Below, piece after piece: positions 1 to 11,144 of a stretch of 64,000 nt of DNA (the first letter of the stretch is position 1; each line of letters begins with the position of its first letter). A model generated the notes under the pieces. It searched no databases and had not been told where the DNA came from. It saw only the letters and a program-made list of their open reading frames with translations. The DNA is from Takakia lepidozioides (Eukaryota; Streptophyta; Takakiopsida; Takakiales; Takakiaceae), in NCBI GenBank assembly GCA_030704615.1, contig CM060732.1, forward strand, positions 11,534,001 through 11,598,000, read 5' to 3'. Both the position numbers and the translations under genes were made by a program.

Positions 1-151
1 TTAGTGTAAAAGAGGCAGTTACCAATCTTTTGAATGAATAAAACAGCTTGGGAACCCAAATTTGGAGCAGCTGCAGCCTGCCAGCTCTTGTGATCAAATG
101 AGTCGGGCTGCTGAAACACAGATGGAGCTTTTAACCCGTTTTGGATGTACC
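1..151. other. Left flank of piggyBac, no gene seen
   Basis: This is the short flank left of the TTAA that bounds the piggyBac element. No reading frame or repeat was recognised in it. A second TTAACCC at 131-137 lies close by but does not match the opposite end of the element. Confidence 0.4.
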
Positions 152-170
152 TTAATCCCTAATGGACGAG
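152..170 (+). repeat. Left TTAA and terminal inverted repeat of piggyBac
   Basis: TTAA at 152-155 is followed by TCCCTAATGGACGAG. It pairs with the right end except at positions 1 and 7. The following bases include GTGGGCCCACTCC, which recurs near the ends of the other piggyBac-type elements in this window. Confidence 0.82.
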
Positions 171-1568
171 GCTGTTTTTGGTGGGCCCACTCCAAAACAG
201 CACATACCCTCACTGATGAGGGTATATCTCCCAGCTAAGAACCATCCACAGGGATGAACCGTATGAAAAGGACGCTACCTACCTCATGCACCTGCTGTAA
301 GACTTTCAGCCCATTTCACCGTGTCATTAGGAAGATTATAACAAAATGGTAAGCTCTAAATCTGTCAATTTTAGAGGGAAAAATTGGTTTGACCAGGCAG
401 TTGGACTGAAAAAATATTTATTCCTTGCAAGACCCCAACCACATTCCAATTCTCAAGAACCTAAAGCACCTTGCCCCAAATTTGCAAAGCAGAATTCCAA
501 AGTCTGCATAGGGTTCCTTTGTATGGGAAAACAGGGGGGTCAAAAAGCACTATTTGCTTCAATTGACCTGTAATTCAGCCATAGGGGTCGAAATTTTCAT
601 TGGAACCAGAATTCCAACGGTGGAATTGTTCCTCCTATGATTTCCTACTACCTCCAAAAAGAGTTTCTGAATTCTAACCAAAATGCAGGCAGAGATTTCT
701 AAGTAGGTGTATTTCTACTTGAATCCTAGCTCAGGCCATGTATTGCCTGAGCCGGTAGACAATTCCGGCTACAGAAAGGGGGCTACGTCACCGATTGACA
801 CAGAAAACTCGGGGACGCCAAAATCGACACCCAAAAAGGGCCCGGGAACGCCCGACGTTTTGGCGTTCCACCCGACAGGCAACTGAAAAACTAAGAACTA
901 CCAACCGTCACGAATGTGGCCCATCTGTGTTCAAGCTCCCCGTGAGCTCCTGCTTTTCATTTTAATGTAGCGAACCCAAACCACACACCACCCTGAAGAC
1001 ATGATCCACGAACTGGGGGGGAGTTGAACCCCCCGATCTGCCCAGTGTGCAGATAGTTCCCCCCCCCCAAAACTGTGAAACCACCCAAACACAACGCACA
1101 CACGCCAACACTGAAGGACCCCCATCACCTCCACAGCCCCTCAACCAGCACTAGCAGATCCCCATCACCCCCATAGCCTGTGAACCATCACCAGCCCTTC
1201 CCCCATCACCAAAACAGCCCACAATGAGCAAGCAGCAGACCCCCATGACCCCCCCACTTTCAAAACTGCCCATCAACCAGCAGCAGCATGACCTCCACAC
1301 CCCTCCACTACCATTTAACCGTCACCACCAGCCCCCCATGACCCCCACTGCCCATCAACCAGCATGGACACACACAACCCCCCAACCTGAGAAAAACCCA
1401 TACCCACCACAGATTAGAGATACCCACACCCCACGCCCCACGCACACACGCCATCCACAGCCTCCAGCATACCTGCATGCAGTCCCACACCCTGGTGAAC
1501 CCCCACCCACACAAACATATGCACACACAAAGAAAGAAGACAGTGCAACAAGCCAGAATTCAGTCACC
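171..1568. other. piggyBac 3' noncoding region with a C/A-rich tract
   Basis: This lies between the transposase stop codon (1569-1571, minus strand) and the left end. Positions about 1020-1560 are strongly C/A-rich on the plus strand (runs of CCCCCATCACC and CACACA type), and produce a Pro/His/Thr-rich frame that looks like low complexity rather than protein. No second gene was recognised. Confidence 0.6.
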
Positions 1569-1613
1569 TCAAGGCATGCCGGTGTGCCTCATTTTTCGCC
1601 CAAGGCACAAGTG
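1569..1613 (-). pseudogene. Last 15 codons region of the piggyBac transposase, separated by the Ty3 insertion
   Basis: Reading the minus strand leftward from the target duplication continues the frame broken at 11145. It encodes HLCLGRKMRHTG followed by MP and a TGA stop at 1571-1569. Joined conceptually to the CPGCDGN seen just right of the Ty3, this is the end of the cysteine-rich domain that closes piggyBac transposases. The match in frame across the 9.5-kb insert proves the insertion site and supports the 5-bp duplication GTTGC. Confidence 0.82.
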
Positions 1614-1618
1614 GTTGC
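1614..1618 (+). repeat. Target-site duplication GTTGC of the Ty3 element
   Basis: GTTGC occurs here and at 11145-11149, directly outside the two LTRs. Five base pairs is the usual Ty3/gypsy duplication. Deleting the element and one copy restores the piggyBac frame. Confidence 0.87.
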
Positions 1619-2584
1619 CGTCGCGCGGCTTTTACTCACCCATCCCTTCGCTATTCGAGGCGGAAACTCCAAGATAGAAGAGTTGGAAATCTCTAAGTAC
1701 TCAGCCCGCGCAGAACAATCAGTCATGACCTACAACTAATGTATCATGGGGGTGTTCCCTATTTGTTTCCCTTTTGGTATTCATGTTAGCTATCTTACCA
1801 TTGATAATTAAGTATCAGTTTGTTTTATCAATCTATTGGATTCCATCAGCTCATCCATTCATTTCACAGCTTCACTCAGATCTCTCTACACAGTGTGATT
1901 GTATCGTAAAAGTATCCGATTATGATTTATCAGGTATCAGGCCGAAGCCATTGTGTCTCTAATCTGCTCTACAATATCATTACAGCCTTGCATATATCAA
2001 GCATCTACTCATCATCTCTCTATCTTCACTTCCGTTCTTCATCTCTGCCCGATCCCCTCTCCTCCATGACCAAGAAGTCCTCATCCGAATGATGTCCCTC
2101 AATTCCCCGTTTCTCCCTTTATCTTCCTATCCGTGGTTCTAACCGTTTCCCTCACTAACCGTCGTCTGTGAACTAACATGTTCCCTTCGCAGGTGTTGTT
2201 TCCCCACAGTCGTTCCCTGTCCTACTCTTCGTTCCCTATGATCGTGACAGCTGTGTCAAGCTGTGACTGGCTGTGTGAACTGTGACGGGCTGTGACTGGC
2301 TGTGCGACTGTGTTTGGCTGTGTCGGGCTGTGACTGGCTGTGTGGCTGTGCCGGGCTGTGTCGGCTGTGACGACTGTGACGGGCTGTGTTGGCTGTGTCG
2401 GCTGTGTCTGCTGTGACGACTGTGACGGGCTGTGTTGGCTGTGTCGACTGTGACGACTGTGTAACCCCCCTCTACAGTGCGCTGCTGTCACCCCTAAGGC
2501 TCCTGTTGGTCTCAGTCTGTGCAAAAATTAAGGGTACCCTACAGATCCCGTATAAGTGTCTAAGTCCCCGACAGTCCTCTAACC
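1619..2584 (-). repeat. 3' LTR of the Ty3 element
   Basis: 966 bp. It matches the 5' LTR across its whole length with one clear substitution outside the repeat array (near 2083) and a 46-bp length difference inside the GGCTGTG array. It is preceded in sense by the short purine tract AAAAAGG. Its last base (1619) and first base (2584) differ from the 5' LTR. Confidence 0.92.
2240..2465 (+). repeat. GGCTGTG-type array inside the LTR
   Basis: A run built from GGCTGTG, GACTGTGAC and variants. The copy in the 5' LTR (about 10757-11022) is longer by roughly 46 bases and contains an extra block. Long open frames across it (Gln/Thr/Pro/His-rich) result from the absence of stops in the repeat and are not supported as genes. 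Confidence 0.8.
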
Positions 2585-4914
2585 TTTTTGACGTTGAGAG
2601 TTTCGTGGCGGACTGTGTGTACGAGCCCGAGGTCTGTCTCTGGTTGACGGAGATGGTTGATCACTACCTGGATAAGTGAGGCCCTCTGGAGGCTGATATC
2701 GAGGTAACCTTTCCGGCATAGGAGACCCCCGTCGCTTCTTCTCTGCCATCTGAACTGCATAGTCTTCTCCCATGTCAAAAGAATTCGGTGAAGAAACAGT
2801 TGTATCAGAATCCTCCTTCTATCGCCATGCCAAATGTCGCGCCCTGACCTCCACGTGTCTATTTTTAAAGTAATTTCCGTTTTCTCTTCCGTCAGCCATT
2901 TTTTTGAAGTTATTATGCGTCCACTTGTCACTGATTCTATGGATCGTGTAACTTTAGTAGGCTGTGTTGAGCTGTGACAGGCTGTGTCATACTGTGTTAC
3001 GCTGTGATAGGCTGTGATGCACTGTGGTAAGCTGTGATAGGCTGTGACACGCTGTGGTAGGTTGTGATAGGCTGTGTTGCGCCGTGCTGGGCTGTGATAG
3101 GCTGTGTCACGTTGTGATGGGCTGTGATAGGCTGTGTCACGTCGTGATGGGCTGTGATAGGCTGTGATTTGCCTTGATGGGCTGTGATAGGCTATGTCAC
3201 GTCGTGATGGGCTGTGATAGGCTGTGTCACGTCGTGATGGGCTGTGATAGGCTGTGCTTTGCCTTGATGGGCTGTGATAGGCTATGTCACGTCGTGATGG
3301 GCTGTGATAGGCTGTGTCACGTCGTGATGGGCTGTGATAGGCTGTGCTTTGCCTTGGTGGGCTGTGATAGGCTGTGTCACGTTTGTTTTGCCCGCCCTGG
3401 TCATATATGATGGGCCTAGCGACAAGTGCTCCATACTCCGTTCGTAACACTGGTGCAGCCCGTGACTGCTCTTGCGGTTCAACATGCAAATCATGCTGCA
3501 AGGGTTTGTCATGGATACCACTGTACCCCTTCAACTTATTTGCATTGACTCTTCCCAACATTTCTTTGTTAATGGTTTGTAACATGGCGGTGTTGTTATC
3601 ATACATCTTTTGTATGACATAAGGTCCTTTCCATGGTGATTTAAGCTTAGAAGCTTGAATCTTTCCTTTCTTCTGCAACCATAGAACCAAATCCCCCGTC
3701 TTAAAAGTCTTTAACTTGCCTTCATCAAACTGTTCCTTTCGCTTCATCTGAATTCTGGTCATATTATCAGCTGCATCAGCACGTACTTCTTCCACATGGT
3801 ATAATTCATGTTTCCTGACCTTGATGGAGTCTTGCAATTCCATTCTTTTTCCCCACTCCGTTCTCATGGTAGGTAACAGGAATTCCACTGGAAGTAAGGC
3901 TTCCATACCATAAACTAATTGGAATGGTTTATACTTAGTGGTGACTTTATATGAAGTCATGTATGACCACAAAGCTGTCAGCAGCTTTGTATCCCAATCC
4001 GTTCTGTTTGCATTGACTATCTTAGCCAAGATAGTACATAGTATTTTGTTGGTAGCCTCTGCCTGCCCATTACCCTGTGGGTAATATGTTGTACTCTTTC
4101 TATGCACAATCATAAACTCTTTAGTCAACAACTCAATGGTCTCATTCATGAAGTGACTTCCTTGATCACTGATAAATTCTAAGGGACAGCCAAATCGTGT
4201 AAGTATGTTCTCGTACAGGAACTTTGCTGTGGACTTGGCTGTGTTGTCCCTCAAAGCTTTAGCTTCCACCCACTTTGTAGTATAATCAGTGGCTGTAATT
4301 ATGTACCTGTTTCGTGTATTTTTGGATGGTGGGTTAATTGGTCCAACAAAGTCTAGTCCCCATTTCTGAAATGGTTCCGTAGGCATTGTAGGATGCAAGG
4401 CCATCCTTCCAGATCTCTGCAAAGGTCCTAGCCTCTGACATTCATCACACTTCTGACAATATTCGTGTACATCTTTGAACAAAGTAGGCCACCAGTATCC
4501 TGCGAGTAGTATCTTTCTACTGGTAGTCTCTTCTCCAAAATGACCTCCAGCCACTCCTTTATGAACTTCCACCAAAACTTTATTTACTTCATGGTGGTAC
4601 AAGCATCGTTTTAGTACTCCATCAGGTCCTAACTTATACATACTGCTTCCTACCATAGTATAAGGTAAGGCTTTGATAGCGATTCTCTTCCTCTGCTCCT
4701 TACCATAACTAGGTGGGCACTGACCATGAGCAAGGTAGTATCTGATTGGCCACTGCCAATCTAACCAGTCATCTGCACTTCCCTGCACCTCCACTGCAAA
4801 GAGACTCGCATCTGGTAATTGATCATCTATTCCTGTGGCTGGTTCTCCTGTTGACAATCGTGACAAATGATCCGCCACAAGATGCAGTCTCCCAGGCTTG
4901 TAAACAACCTCGAA
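2560..4914 (-). pseudogene. Ty3 pol, second part: end of RNase H, integrase and repeat tail
   Basis: This continues in the same frame as the upstream pol after one TAG. The frame resumes with FEVVYKPGRLHLVADHLSRL, the normal junction of RNase H and integrase, so the stop is a point lesion. Integrase signatures follow: an HHCC zinc finger (H..H in HHEVNKVLVEVH, then CQKCDEC), then Asp in GLDFVGP, Asp in ISDQGSHF and Glu in YYPQGNGQAEATN. After the integrase C-terminal domain comes an unusual tail of decapeptide repeats, ending 25 bases inside the 3' LTR. The tail has no recognised domain; whether it is ever protein is unknown. Confidence 0.88.
2945..3395 (-). repeat. 30-bp tandem repeat encoding a decapeptide in the pol tail
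   Basis: About fifteen imperfect 30-bp units based on GCTGTGATAGGCTGTGTCAC. Because the unit length is a multiple of three, the integrase frame runs through it as repeats of AYHSPSRRDT. It sits between the integrase core and the 3' LTR. Confidence 0.85.
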
Positions 4915-7900
4915 CTAAAACTCGTGCAAGATTATCAACCATCTTGCTATTCTTCCGCTTATCAGAGGTTTGTTTACCAGGTATATCAGAGCCTGGTGAT
5001 CCACATAGAACATAAACTTCTTGCCCAACAGGTAATGCTTGAATTTCTTCACTGCATAGATCATTGTCAATGCTTCTCTTTCCATTGTGCTATAGTTCCT
5101 CTCAGCACTGTTCATCAACCGGCTAGCATAGTACACAGGTGAATCTATATTCCCTGTAACATTCTGGGCTAACACCGCTCCCAACGCTTCTCCTGATGCA
5201 TCGCAGTGAACATGGAATACTACATGCCAGTGAGGGTTAATCATCACAGGTGTAGTTGTTACTGACAGTGTAAGTTCCTCAAATGCCTGTTGACATTCAG
5301 CTGTCCAGGCAAACACTGCATCTTTCTTCAGTAGTTTGCTTAATGGTGCTGCTATTTGTGCATACCTTTTGACATATCTTCTTTTATAACTGGTTTGCCC
5401 AAGGAATCTCCGTAGACTTTTAACATTCACTGGTGGTGGAGAGGCTTTAATGGACTCTGTCTTTTTGGGATCCACAAGGAGTCCCTTCTTACACACAATG
5501 TGTCCCAGAAGCACCCCTGAGTTCACACAGAAAGTACACTTCTCTGGATTCAGGCCCAGACCTCTCATCCTGCATCTGGCCAAACATAACTCCAATTTAT
5601 GCAAGTGCTCACTCTTAGAGCTGTACACACTGAAATCATCCAAGAATACCTGCATGAAATCATCCAGATACTCATGAAAAGATTCACTTATCACTCTCTG
5701 AAAGGTCGCTGGTGCATTACAAAGTCCAAAGGGCATGACTTTGTATGCATAAGCCCCCCAGTCTGTGATGAAAGCTGTTTTCCCTTGGTCTTCTTCTGCC
5801 ACTTGCACTTGATTATAACCACTGAAGCCATCCATGAATGAGTACATCTCATGGCCTGCCACAGTGTCTAATACTGCTTCTGTGAATGGCAAAGGGAAAG
5901 GATCTTTCTTCGTACAAGCATTCAGCTTCTTATAGTTCACACATACTCTTAGTTTGCCATTCTTCTTGGGAACTATAACAATGGGTGACAACCAAGTTGT
6001 ATACTCTATTGGGTATATAAACTTAGCCTCAGCCAACTTCTTTATCTCTTCTCCAACCTTCTGTGCGTAGTTGGGATTCATTCTATACCGCGCCTGCTTG
6101 ATTGGTACTGACCCTGGTTCCAGTTCAATCTTAGGTTGACAGACTTCAGGTGGTATCCCTTTTAGATCCTCATAGCTCCAAGCAAATACATCTCTGTATT
6201 TGATGAACAAGCTTTTAGCTTCTTCGAAGAACTCCGGCTCCAAATCAGCTCCTACTTTCACCATCCTCGGTTCCTCTTTAGTTCCCACATTTACTTCCCT
6301 CACCTGCTCATCAGCTGTGATTGTCCAACCAGTCACCACTTCATCCTGTAAGCTCACAGTGGTTGGTTCTTCTAGGATTTCTATTTCTCCTTCTCTTTCT
6401 TCATAGAAATGTGATGGGTAAATGTTGGTTTCCTCTTCAGTTGGTGTTGCTGTCACTACACCACAACAGATACCTCTCAAACAACTTAGGCTTTCCAGCC
6501 GCATCTCTACAACCTGCTCCCACTCTGGGTGTGCAACAAATAGGGTAGCTTCCTGCTCCTCATCCAGTCCTCCTTTCCAGTCATACTCTCTGACTCCTCG
6601 AGGTCTTCTTGTAGCAGGTAATCTACTAGATTTCTTTGTGGTAATTTGTATCTCGTGTATCCCATTATGCACGGTTAGTAACTGAGAATTCCAGTCATGG
6701 AATACCCTGGCCTGTTTCAGCCACGGACGTCCCAATAATAAGAAGTAAGCCTCCATGACTTCATCCATTTTTAATACAGTTACTGTGATCATAAAGAACA
6801 TTTTCTGTATCTGTATCTTAACTCCTCTTATTAATCCCAATGGCTGTACACTTCTTTGATCTGCCATTATTACTGTAAATGGGGCTGGTTTCATGTTACT
6901 TAGACCAAGCTTCTTTCTTAATTGGTCTGTCATGATATTTACTCCAGAACCTCCATCTATCAGTACATCAGTTAGTTCTGTGCTTCCAATTCTCAATTGG
7001 ATTACTGGCATAGAATCATCAAAGTCCATGACTGTTTCTCGCCCTTCCGGCTTCACATTATAACTGGTCACCTTGCTGTTCAGGTCTGTGTTTCCTGTCT
7101 CTTGGGCAATTCGATTGATTGCTTGATACAGCCTGTGCCTACAATAAGGTGCCACAGCTAATAGCTGTCCAATGGTAATTTCTGCTTTGGTCTGATATAT
7201 TACTTCAGCCAAAGTCTCTTCATTACTTTGCATGTCTGCATCTTCTTTTTTCCTTTCTTCCTCACTCCCTTCTTTTTCTCCATCCGAATCAGAGGAATCT
7301 GCCACAGGAATATCAGTACTCTTTTGCATTTCCCTTATAGTATCTGCCACTTCCTTGTGCAGTTCCTTCTCATCTTTCCAAGTCTCTTCATCTTCAGGCA
7401 TATCATTGCCACTTCCATTCTCATCTTCTTCCTCTTCTACTGGAGGTATTAGTTTGGCTTTACTTCTTGTTACTATCATTGTACTTACTTCTGGTACAAC
7501 ACATGGCCTAACCATGTGAGCTGCCACCACTGGGCCCTTATTCATAGGAGCTCTCATCTCATTCTGGTGTCTTATCCAGAATGAACGGGCTGCCTTGCGA
7601 TGTCCTGGCTGATTACAATAGTAACATAGCTCTTCACCATTGGGTCCTCGCCCTTGGTCTGTTCTTGGATTATTTCTATAATCCTGATTCCCGGGCTGGT
7701 AATTCCCCCTTGGATTACCCTGATAGTTGCCTCTGGAATTTCCTTGGTAATTCCCTCTTGAATTACCTCTCCCTTCCATGCCATTGTTATAACCACCAGA
7801 CCTACCATAGTGGTCCTGATCATTGTTTCTTCTTGGCTGGGGCTGCACCTGATGCACCCTTACTTGCCTAGGTTCTCTTGCAGCTGTCCTTCTGTTGTAG

Positions 7901-8079
7901 TAACAATTCTCAGTAGAATGGTTATCCATTTTACAGATAGTACAGTGTTTCTCCTTCATGTGGCATTCTGTGGTGGTATGGCCTTCATTCTGGCACTTTG
8001 CACACCATACACCCTTCCTCCAATGTGTTGCAGCCTCTGTGGCATACTTCTTCAAGATTTCTTCCAATTTTTTTTTCAT
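4915..8079 (-). pseudogene. Ty3 nucleocapsid-protease-reverse transcriptase-RNase H
   Basis: The product would process the polyprotein and copy element RNA to DNA. In order: zinc knuckles CAKCQNEGHTTTEC and CTICKMDNHSTENC (both C-x2-C-x4-H-x4-C), a Gly/Asn/Arg-rich stretch with repeated GNYQGNSR, a third knuckle CYYCNQPGHRKAAR lacking its last Cys, protease LIDGGSGVNIM, reverse transcriptase with FLDDFSVY as the catalytic box, and RNase H with HCDASGEALGAVLAQ and YVDHQALIYL. It ends at TAG (4917-4915). The knuckles belong to gag by function but lie in the pol frame. The gag frame is left at an A9 tract (plus-strand T9, 8068-8076), needing a +1 shift; this could be a mutation, an assembly error or recoding. 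Confidence 0.9.
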
Positions 8080-9523
8080 AGTTATCCCTCTTCAACTTCT
8101 CCTTTCTCTTACTCTTTCTTTTTAGTTCTTGCTCTTCTTCTTCATCTGACTCATCCTCAGAGTCCTCATCTTCTTTTTTCTCTCTCCTGAGCATTCCCAA
8201 TTGCTCAATTCTGTTCGCAGTTTCAAATGCCTCCTCCACTGTATTATGGGGTAACATATCCACTTTCTTTTGCAACTCTGGTCTTAGTCCACTCACAAAC
8301 CAAGTCTTCTGTAAACCGGGCGCTGGTACTGCAGCCAGCTTTTTCATCATCAATTCCATCTTCTCCATATACTCTTCAACATTTTCATGCTTCTTCTGCT
8401 TCAGCTGTTGTAAACTTCCATACACTTCATCCTCAGTTTTACTTGTCCTGAACCTATTTCGAAATGCTGTATTCAAGCCATTCCAGGTTAGGAAATGATT
8501 ATCAGGGAATCTTGCATACCATTCACTTGCTTTCTTGATAAATGAACAAGGAAACAGTCTCATCTTGGCATCATCGCCATTCTCATTGTTCACTATACAC
8601 ATGTGCTCAAATTGGCTAATGTGTACATCGGGATCCCCTTTTCCTGAATATATTGGAAATGGTGGTTTTGCCCGTGTTGATTGTAACGCCATCTGTGGCC
8701 CTACCTTCTGCCCACTGACAGGTGCTGGCACCCTTGCTGGTGCTGGTCCTTCTGGACCTGTTGTTTTTGTGGTGGATCTTCCACCAAGTGGTGGCCCTTG
8801 AGCACTCCCTGCTTCTGGCCCCACGATATTCACAGTATTCCCAGCTTCAGTTGCACTACTTCCCACACTCCCTGTCCCCCCAGAGCCAGATCCAGGCAGC
8901 CCGCCTGATCCCCCTGAGCCGACACCTTCGTTGGCCTGTGATCCAAGTGCTCCACTTGATCCAGGTCCAACGGGTTGGGATGTCCTGGCTGTAGTCTCAA
9001 CCTCAGCTGTTGGGTCTACTTCTTCATATTCTTCCTCTTCTAATTTCTTCTCTCTGTTTTCATCCTCCAAGTTCTGCCCTTGGGTTTCTTCTTCACTCAT
9101 GTAACTCAACTGTAATGGTGTTGGAGAGTCTAAACTCTCCGTTGGCTCTGCCACATCCTCTTCTCCTTCTTCACCTTCTGCTTCAGAAACTGGAGTTCCT
9201 GCTTTTGGTGTTCCATGCCAACTCTTATCAAAGATTTCTGTCAAGTCTTTTATCCAAGGATGTACCTCAGATCTTTCACCTCGTGATTGATCTTCTTCCT
9301 GTACCAATTCCCTTAATCTTTCTTGCAAAGAAACAGAAGGAGTGGCATCCAACTCTAGTTCTTCCAGTATAGGTGATGCACTCTTTGATCTTAATGGTGT
9401 GAGAGGTCCAGATGATTCCCCTATGTCTATTCCTCTCTCCCAAAGATATGGATAATTAGCTTTCAGATAGCTTTCTCTTTTTGCTGAATATCTCTGTCGT
9501 CTAGCTTCTCTTTCATCACTCAT
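7985..9523 (-). CDS. Ty3 gag (capsid)
   Basis: 512 residues. The N-terminal half is acidic and low in complexity with Gly/Ser-rich and Glu-rich runs. The retrotransposon gag core lies at about residues 290-400, with ASEWYARFPDNHFLTWNGL and FRNRFRTSKTEDEVYGSL. A Lys/Glu-rich, probably coiled, end follows. The frame then runs past the A9 tract into a nonsense tail, while the zinc knuckles lie in the next frame. The start is 21 bases downstream of the leader ORF stop, so the two may be read from one transcript by reinitiation. The capsid would package element RNA in cytoplasmic particles. Confidence 0.85.
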   Translation of the reverse strand: MSDEREARRQRYSAKRESYLKANYPYLWERGIDIGESSGPLTPLRSKSASPILEELELDATPSVSLQERLRELVQEEDQSRGERSEVHPWIKDLTEIFDKSWHGTPKAGTPVSEAEGEEGEEDVAEPTESLDSPTPLQLSYMSEEETQGQNLEDENREKKLEEEEYEEVDPTAEVETTARTSQPVGPGSSGALGSQANEGVGSGGSGGLPGSGSGGTGSVGSSATEAGNTVNIVGPEAGSAQGPPLGGRSTTKTTGPEGPAPARVPAPVSGQKVGPQMALQSTRAKPPFPIYSGKGDPDVHISQFEHMCIVNNENGDDAKMRLFPCSFIKKASEWYARFPDNHFLTWNGLNTAFRNRFRTSKTEDEVYGSLQQLKQKKHENVEEYMEKMELMMKKLAAVPAPGLQKTWFVSGLRPELQKKVDMLPHNTVEEAFETANRIEQLGMLRREKKEDEDSEDESDEEEEQELKRKSKRKEKLKRDNYEKKIGRNLEEVCHRGCNTLEEGCMVCKVPE

Positions 9524-9544
9524 GTCCCATGTCTTTCATTTCTT

Positions 9545-10240
9545 TTAATGTGGCAATAACCAAAACTCTCTTCTGTAATATCTCTCGTATATGCCTGGGT
9601 TTCTTTCAAGCTTCAATGCACCCTTGGCTATACTTGAAGTCTCTGTTACCATATAACCATATGGCAAACAAGTCTGAAAAGCTATTCTTGGTGTGAGTTT
9701 GATCCACAAAATATCCTTTGGAATCCAATTCTTTACCAGTACAAGCTCTTCATGCATATGAGTATAAACATTCACCTTTCTTTCTTCCCAGCCTTCAAAC
9801 TCTACTCGTTTAATGGATAGCAATGCTATCACATAAACCAATGTTGGTAACCAACGTGCTCTTCCTCTACAGGCTACCTGATAAATCTTTATCACTCCTT
9901 TCTCCAGACCCCATTCTGGATCAGCATCATGCACTCGCTTAAGAATATTTTCTTTACAACCGTCTGGCAATTCCAAGAACCTTTGAAAGAATTGTTTGGA
10001 CAATCTTTCTTCCTTCGTTCCACAGGGAATTTGATTCACTTCAAATTCTTTAATGGTCCAACCACCATGATCCCACCAGATGCCTGTCACATCTGGTTGT
10101 TCATGTCTCAGGTCCCCAGTATGGTAGCCAAATGTCGCGCGGCTTTTACTCACCCATCCCTTCGCTATTCGAGGCGGAAACTCCAAGATAGAAGAGTTGG
10201 AAATCTCTAAGTACTCAGCCCGCGCAGAACAATCAGTCAT
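9545..10240 (-). CDS. Leader ORF upstream of gag, starting inside the 5' LTR; function unknown
   Basis: 231 residues from Met at 10240. About 36 N-terminal residues are encoded by the LTR, the rest by the leader. It has no domain I recognise. It is Trp- and Arg/Lys-rich (WWDHGGWTIKEFEV, YERYYRREFWLLPH), with one hydrophobic stretch, LPTLVYVIALLSI. Being uninterrupted for 696 bases in a young copy argues that it is translated. Ogre/Tat-lineage elements are known to carry an extra ORF before gag, so it may be an equivalent, but I see no sequence proof. The 3' LTR carries the same first codons, which there would read into flanking DNA. Confidence 0.6.
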   Translation of the reverse strand: MTDCSARAEYLEISNSSILEFPPRIAKGWVSKSRATFGYHTGDLRHEQPDVTGIWWDHGGWTIKEFEVNQIPCGTKEERLSKQFFQRFLELPDGCKENILKRVHDADPEWGLEKGVIKIYQVACRGRARWLPTLVYVIALLSIKRVEFEGWEERKVNVYTHMHEELVLVKNWIPKDILWIKLTPRIAFQTCLPYGYMVTETSSIAKGALKLERNPGIYERYYRREFWLLPH

Positions 10241-11144
10241 GACCTACAACTAATGTATCATGGGGGTGTTCCCTATTTGTTTCCCTTTTGGTATTCATGT
10301 TAGCTATCTTACCATTGATAATTAAGTATCAGTTTGTTTTATCAATCTATTGGATTCCATCAGCTCATCCATTCATTTCACAGCTTCACTCAGATCTCTC
10401 TACACAGTGTGATTGTATCGTAAAAGTATCCGATTATGATTTATCAGGTATCAGGCCGAAGCCATTGTGTCTCTAATCTGCTCTACAATATCATTACAGC
10501 CTTGCATATATCAAGCATCTACTCATCATCTCTCTATCTTCACTTCCGTTCTTCATCTCTGCCCGATCCCCTCTCCTCCATGACCAAGAAGTCCTCCTCC
10601 GAATGATGTCCCTCAATTCCCCGTTTCTCCCTTTATCTTCCTATCCGTGGTTCTAACCGTTTCCCTCACTAACCGTCGTCTGTGAACTAACATGTTCCCT
10701 TCGCAGGTGTTGTTTCCCCACAGTCGTTCCCTGTCCTACTCTTCGTTCCCTATGATCGTGACAGCTGTGTCAAGCTGTGACTGGCTGTGTGAACTGTGAC
10801 GGGCTGTGACTGGCTGTGCGACTGTGTTTGGCTGTGTCGGGCTGTGACTGGCTGTGTGGCTGTGCCGGGCTGTGTCGGCTGTGACGACTGTGTCTGCTGT
10901 GACGACTGTGACGGGCTGTGTTGGCTGTGTCGGCTGTGTCTGCTGTGACGACTGTGATGGGCTGTGTTGGCTGTGACGACTGTGACGGGCTGTGTTGGCT
11001 GTGTCGACTGTGACGACTGTGTAACCCCCCTCTACAGTGCGCTGCTGTCACCCCTAAGGCTCCTGTTGGTCTCAGTCTGTGCAAAAATTAAGGGTACCCT
11101 ACAGATCCCGTATAAGTGTCTAAGTCCCCGACAGTCCTCTAACA
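10133..11144 (-). repeat. 5' LTR of the Ty3 element
   Basis: 1012 bp with perfect TG...CA ends. It contains the start codon and about the first 36 codons of the leader ORF, and an expanded GGCTGTG array. The near-identity with the 3' LTR dates the insertion as recent. Confidence 0.93.

Larger units (their letters stand above)
1619..11144 (-). mobile_element. Ty3/gypsy LTR retrotransposon (Athila/Tat-like), young copy
   Basis: Order in sense (right to left): 5' LTR 11144-10133, leader ORF, gag, NC-protease-RT-RNase H, integrase, repeat-rich tail, 3' LTR 2584-1619. The 5' LTR starts TGTTAG and ends CGACA. Flanks carry the 5-bp duplication GTTGC (1614-1618 and 11145-11149). A FLDDFSVY reverse-transcriptase box and LIDGGSG protease box are like those of Athila/Tat-lineage plant elements. 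The two outer terminal bases of the 3' LTR differ from the 5' LTR. The sequence after the 5' LTR begins TTTGGCTACCATACTG; it contains TGG but I could not assign a primer tRNA. Single base lesions (amber stop, frameshift) make this copy non-autonomous as read. Confidence 0.93.

Noticed and set aside
131-137. TTAACCC as the left end of piggyBac
   Set aside because: The TTAA at 152-155 is followed by sequence matching the right end in 13 of 15 bases; this one is not.
1224-1739. Plus-strand Pro/His/Thr-rich frame
   Set aside because: It crosses the C/A-rich tract, the transposase tail and into the LTR; no domain, and it overlaps a real gene on the other strand.
2222-2524. Minus-strand frame rich in Gln, Thr, Pro and His in the LTR (also at 10770-11084)
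   Set aside because: It is the stop-free translation of the GGCTGTG array and changes with repeat number between the LTRs.
10100-10132. Initiator-Met tRNA primer binding site after the 5' LTR
   Set aside because: The sequence starts TTTGGCTACCATACTG and does not fit the usual TGGTATCAGAGC; the tRNA is left unassigned.
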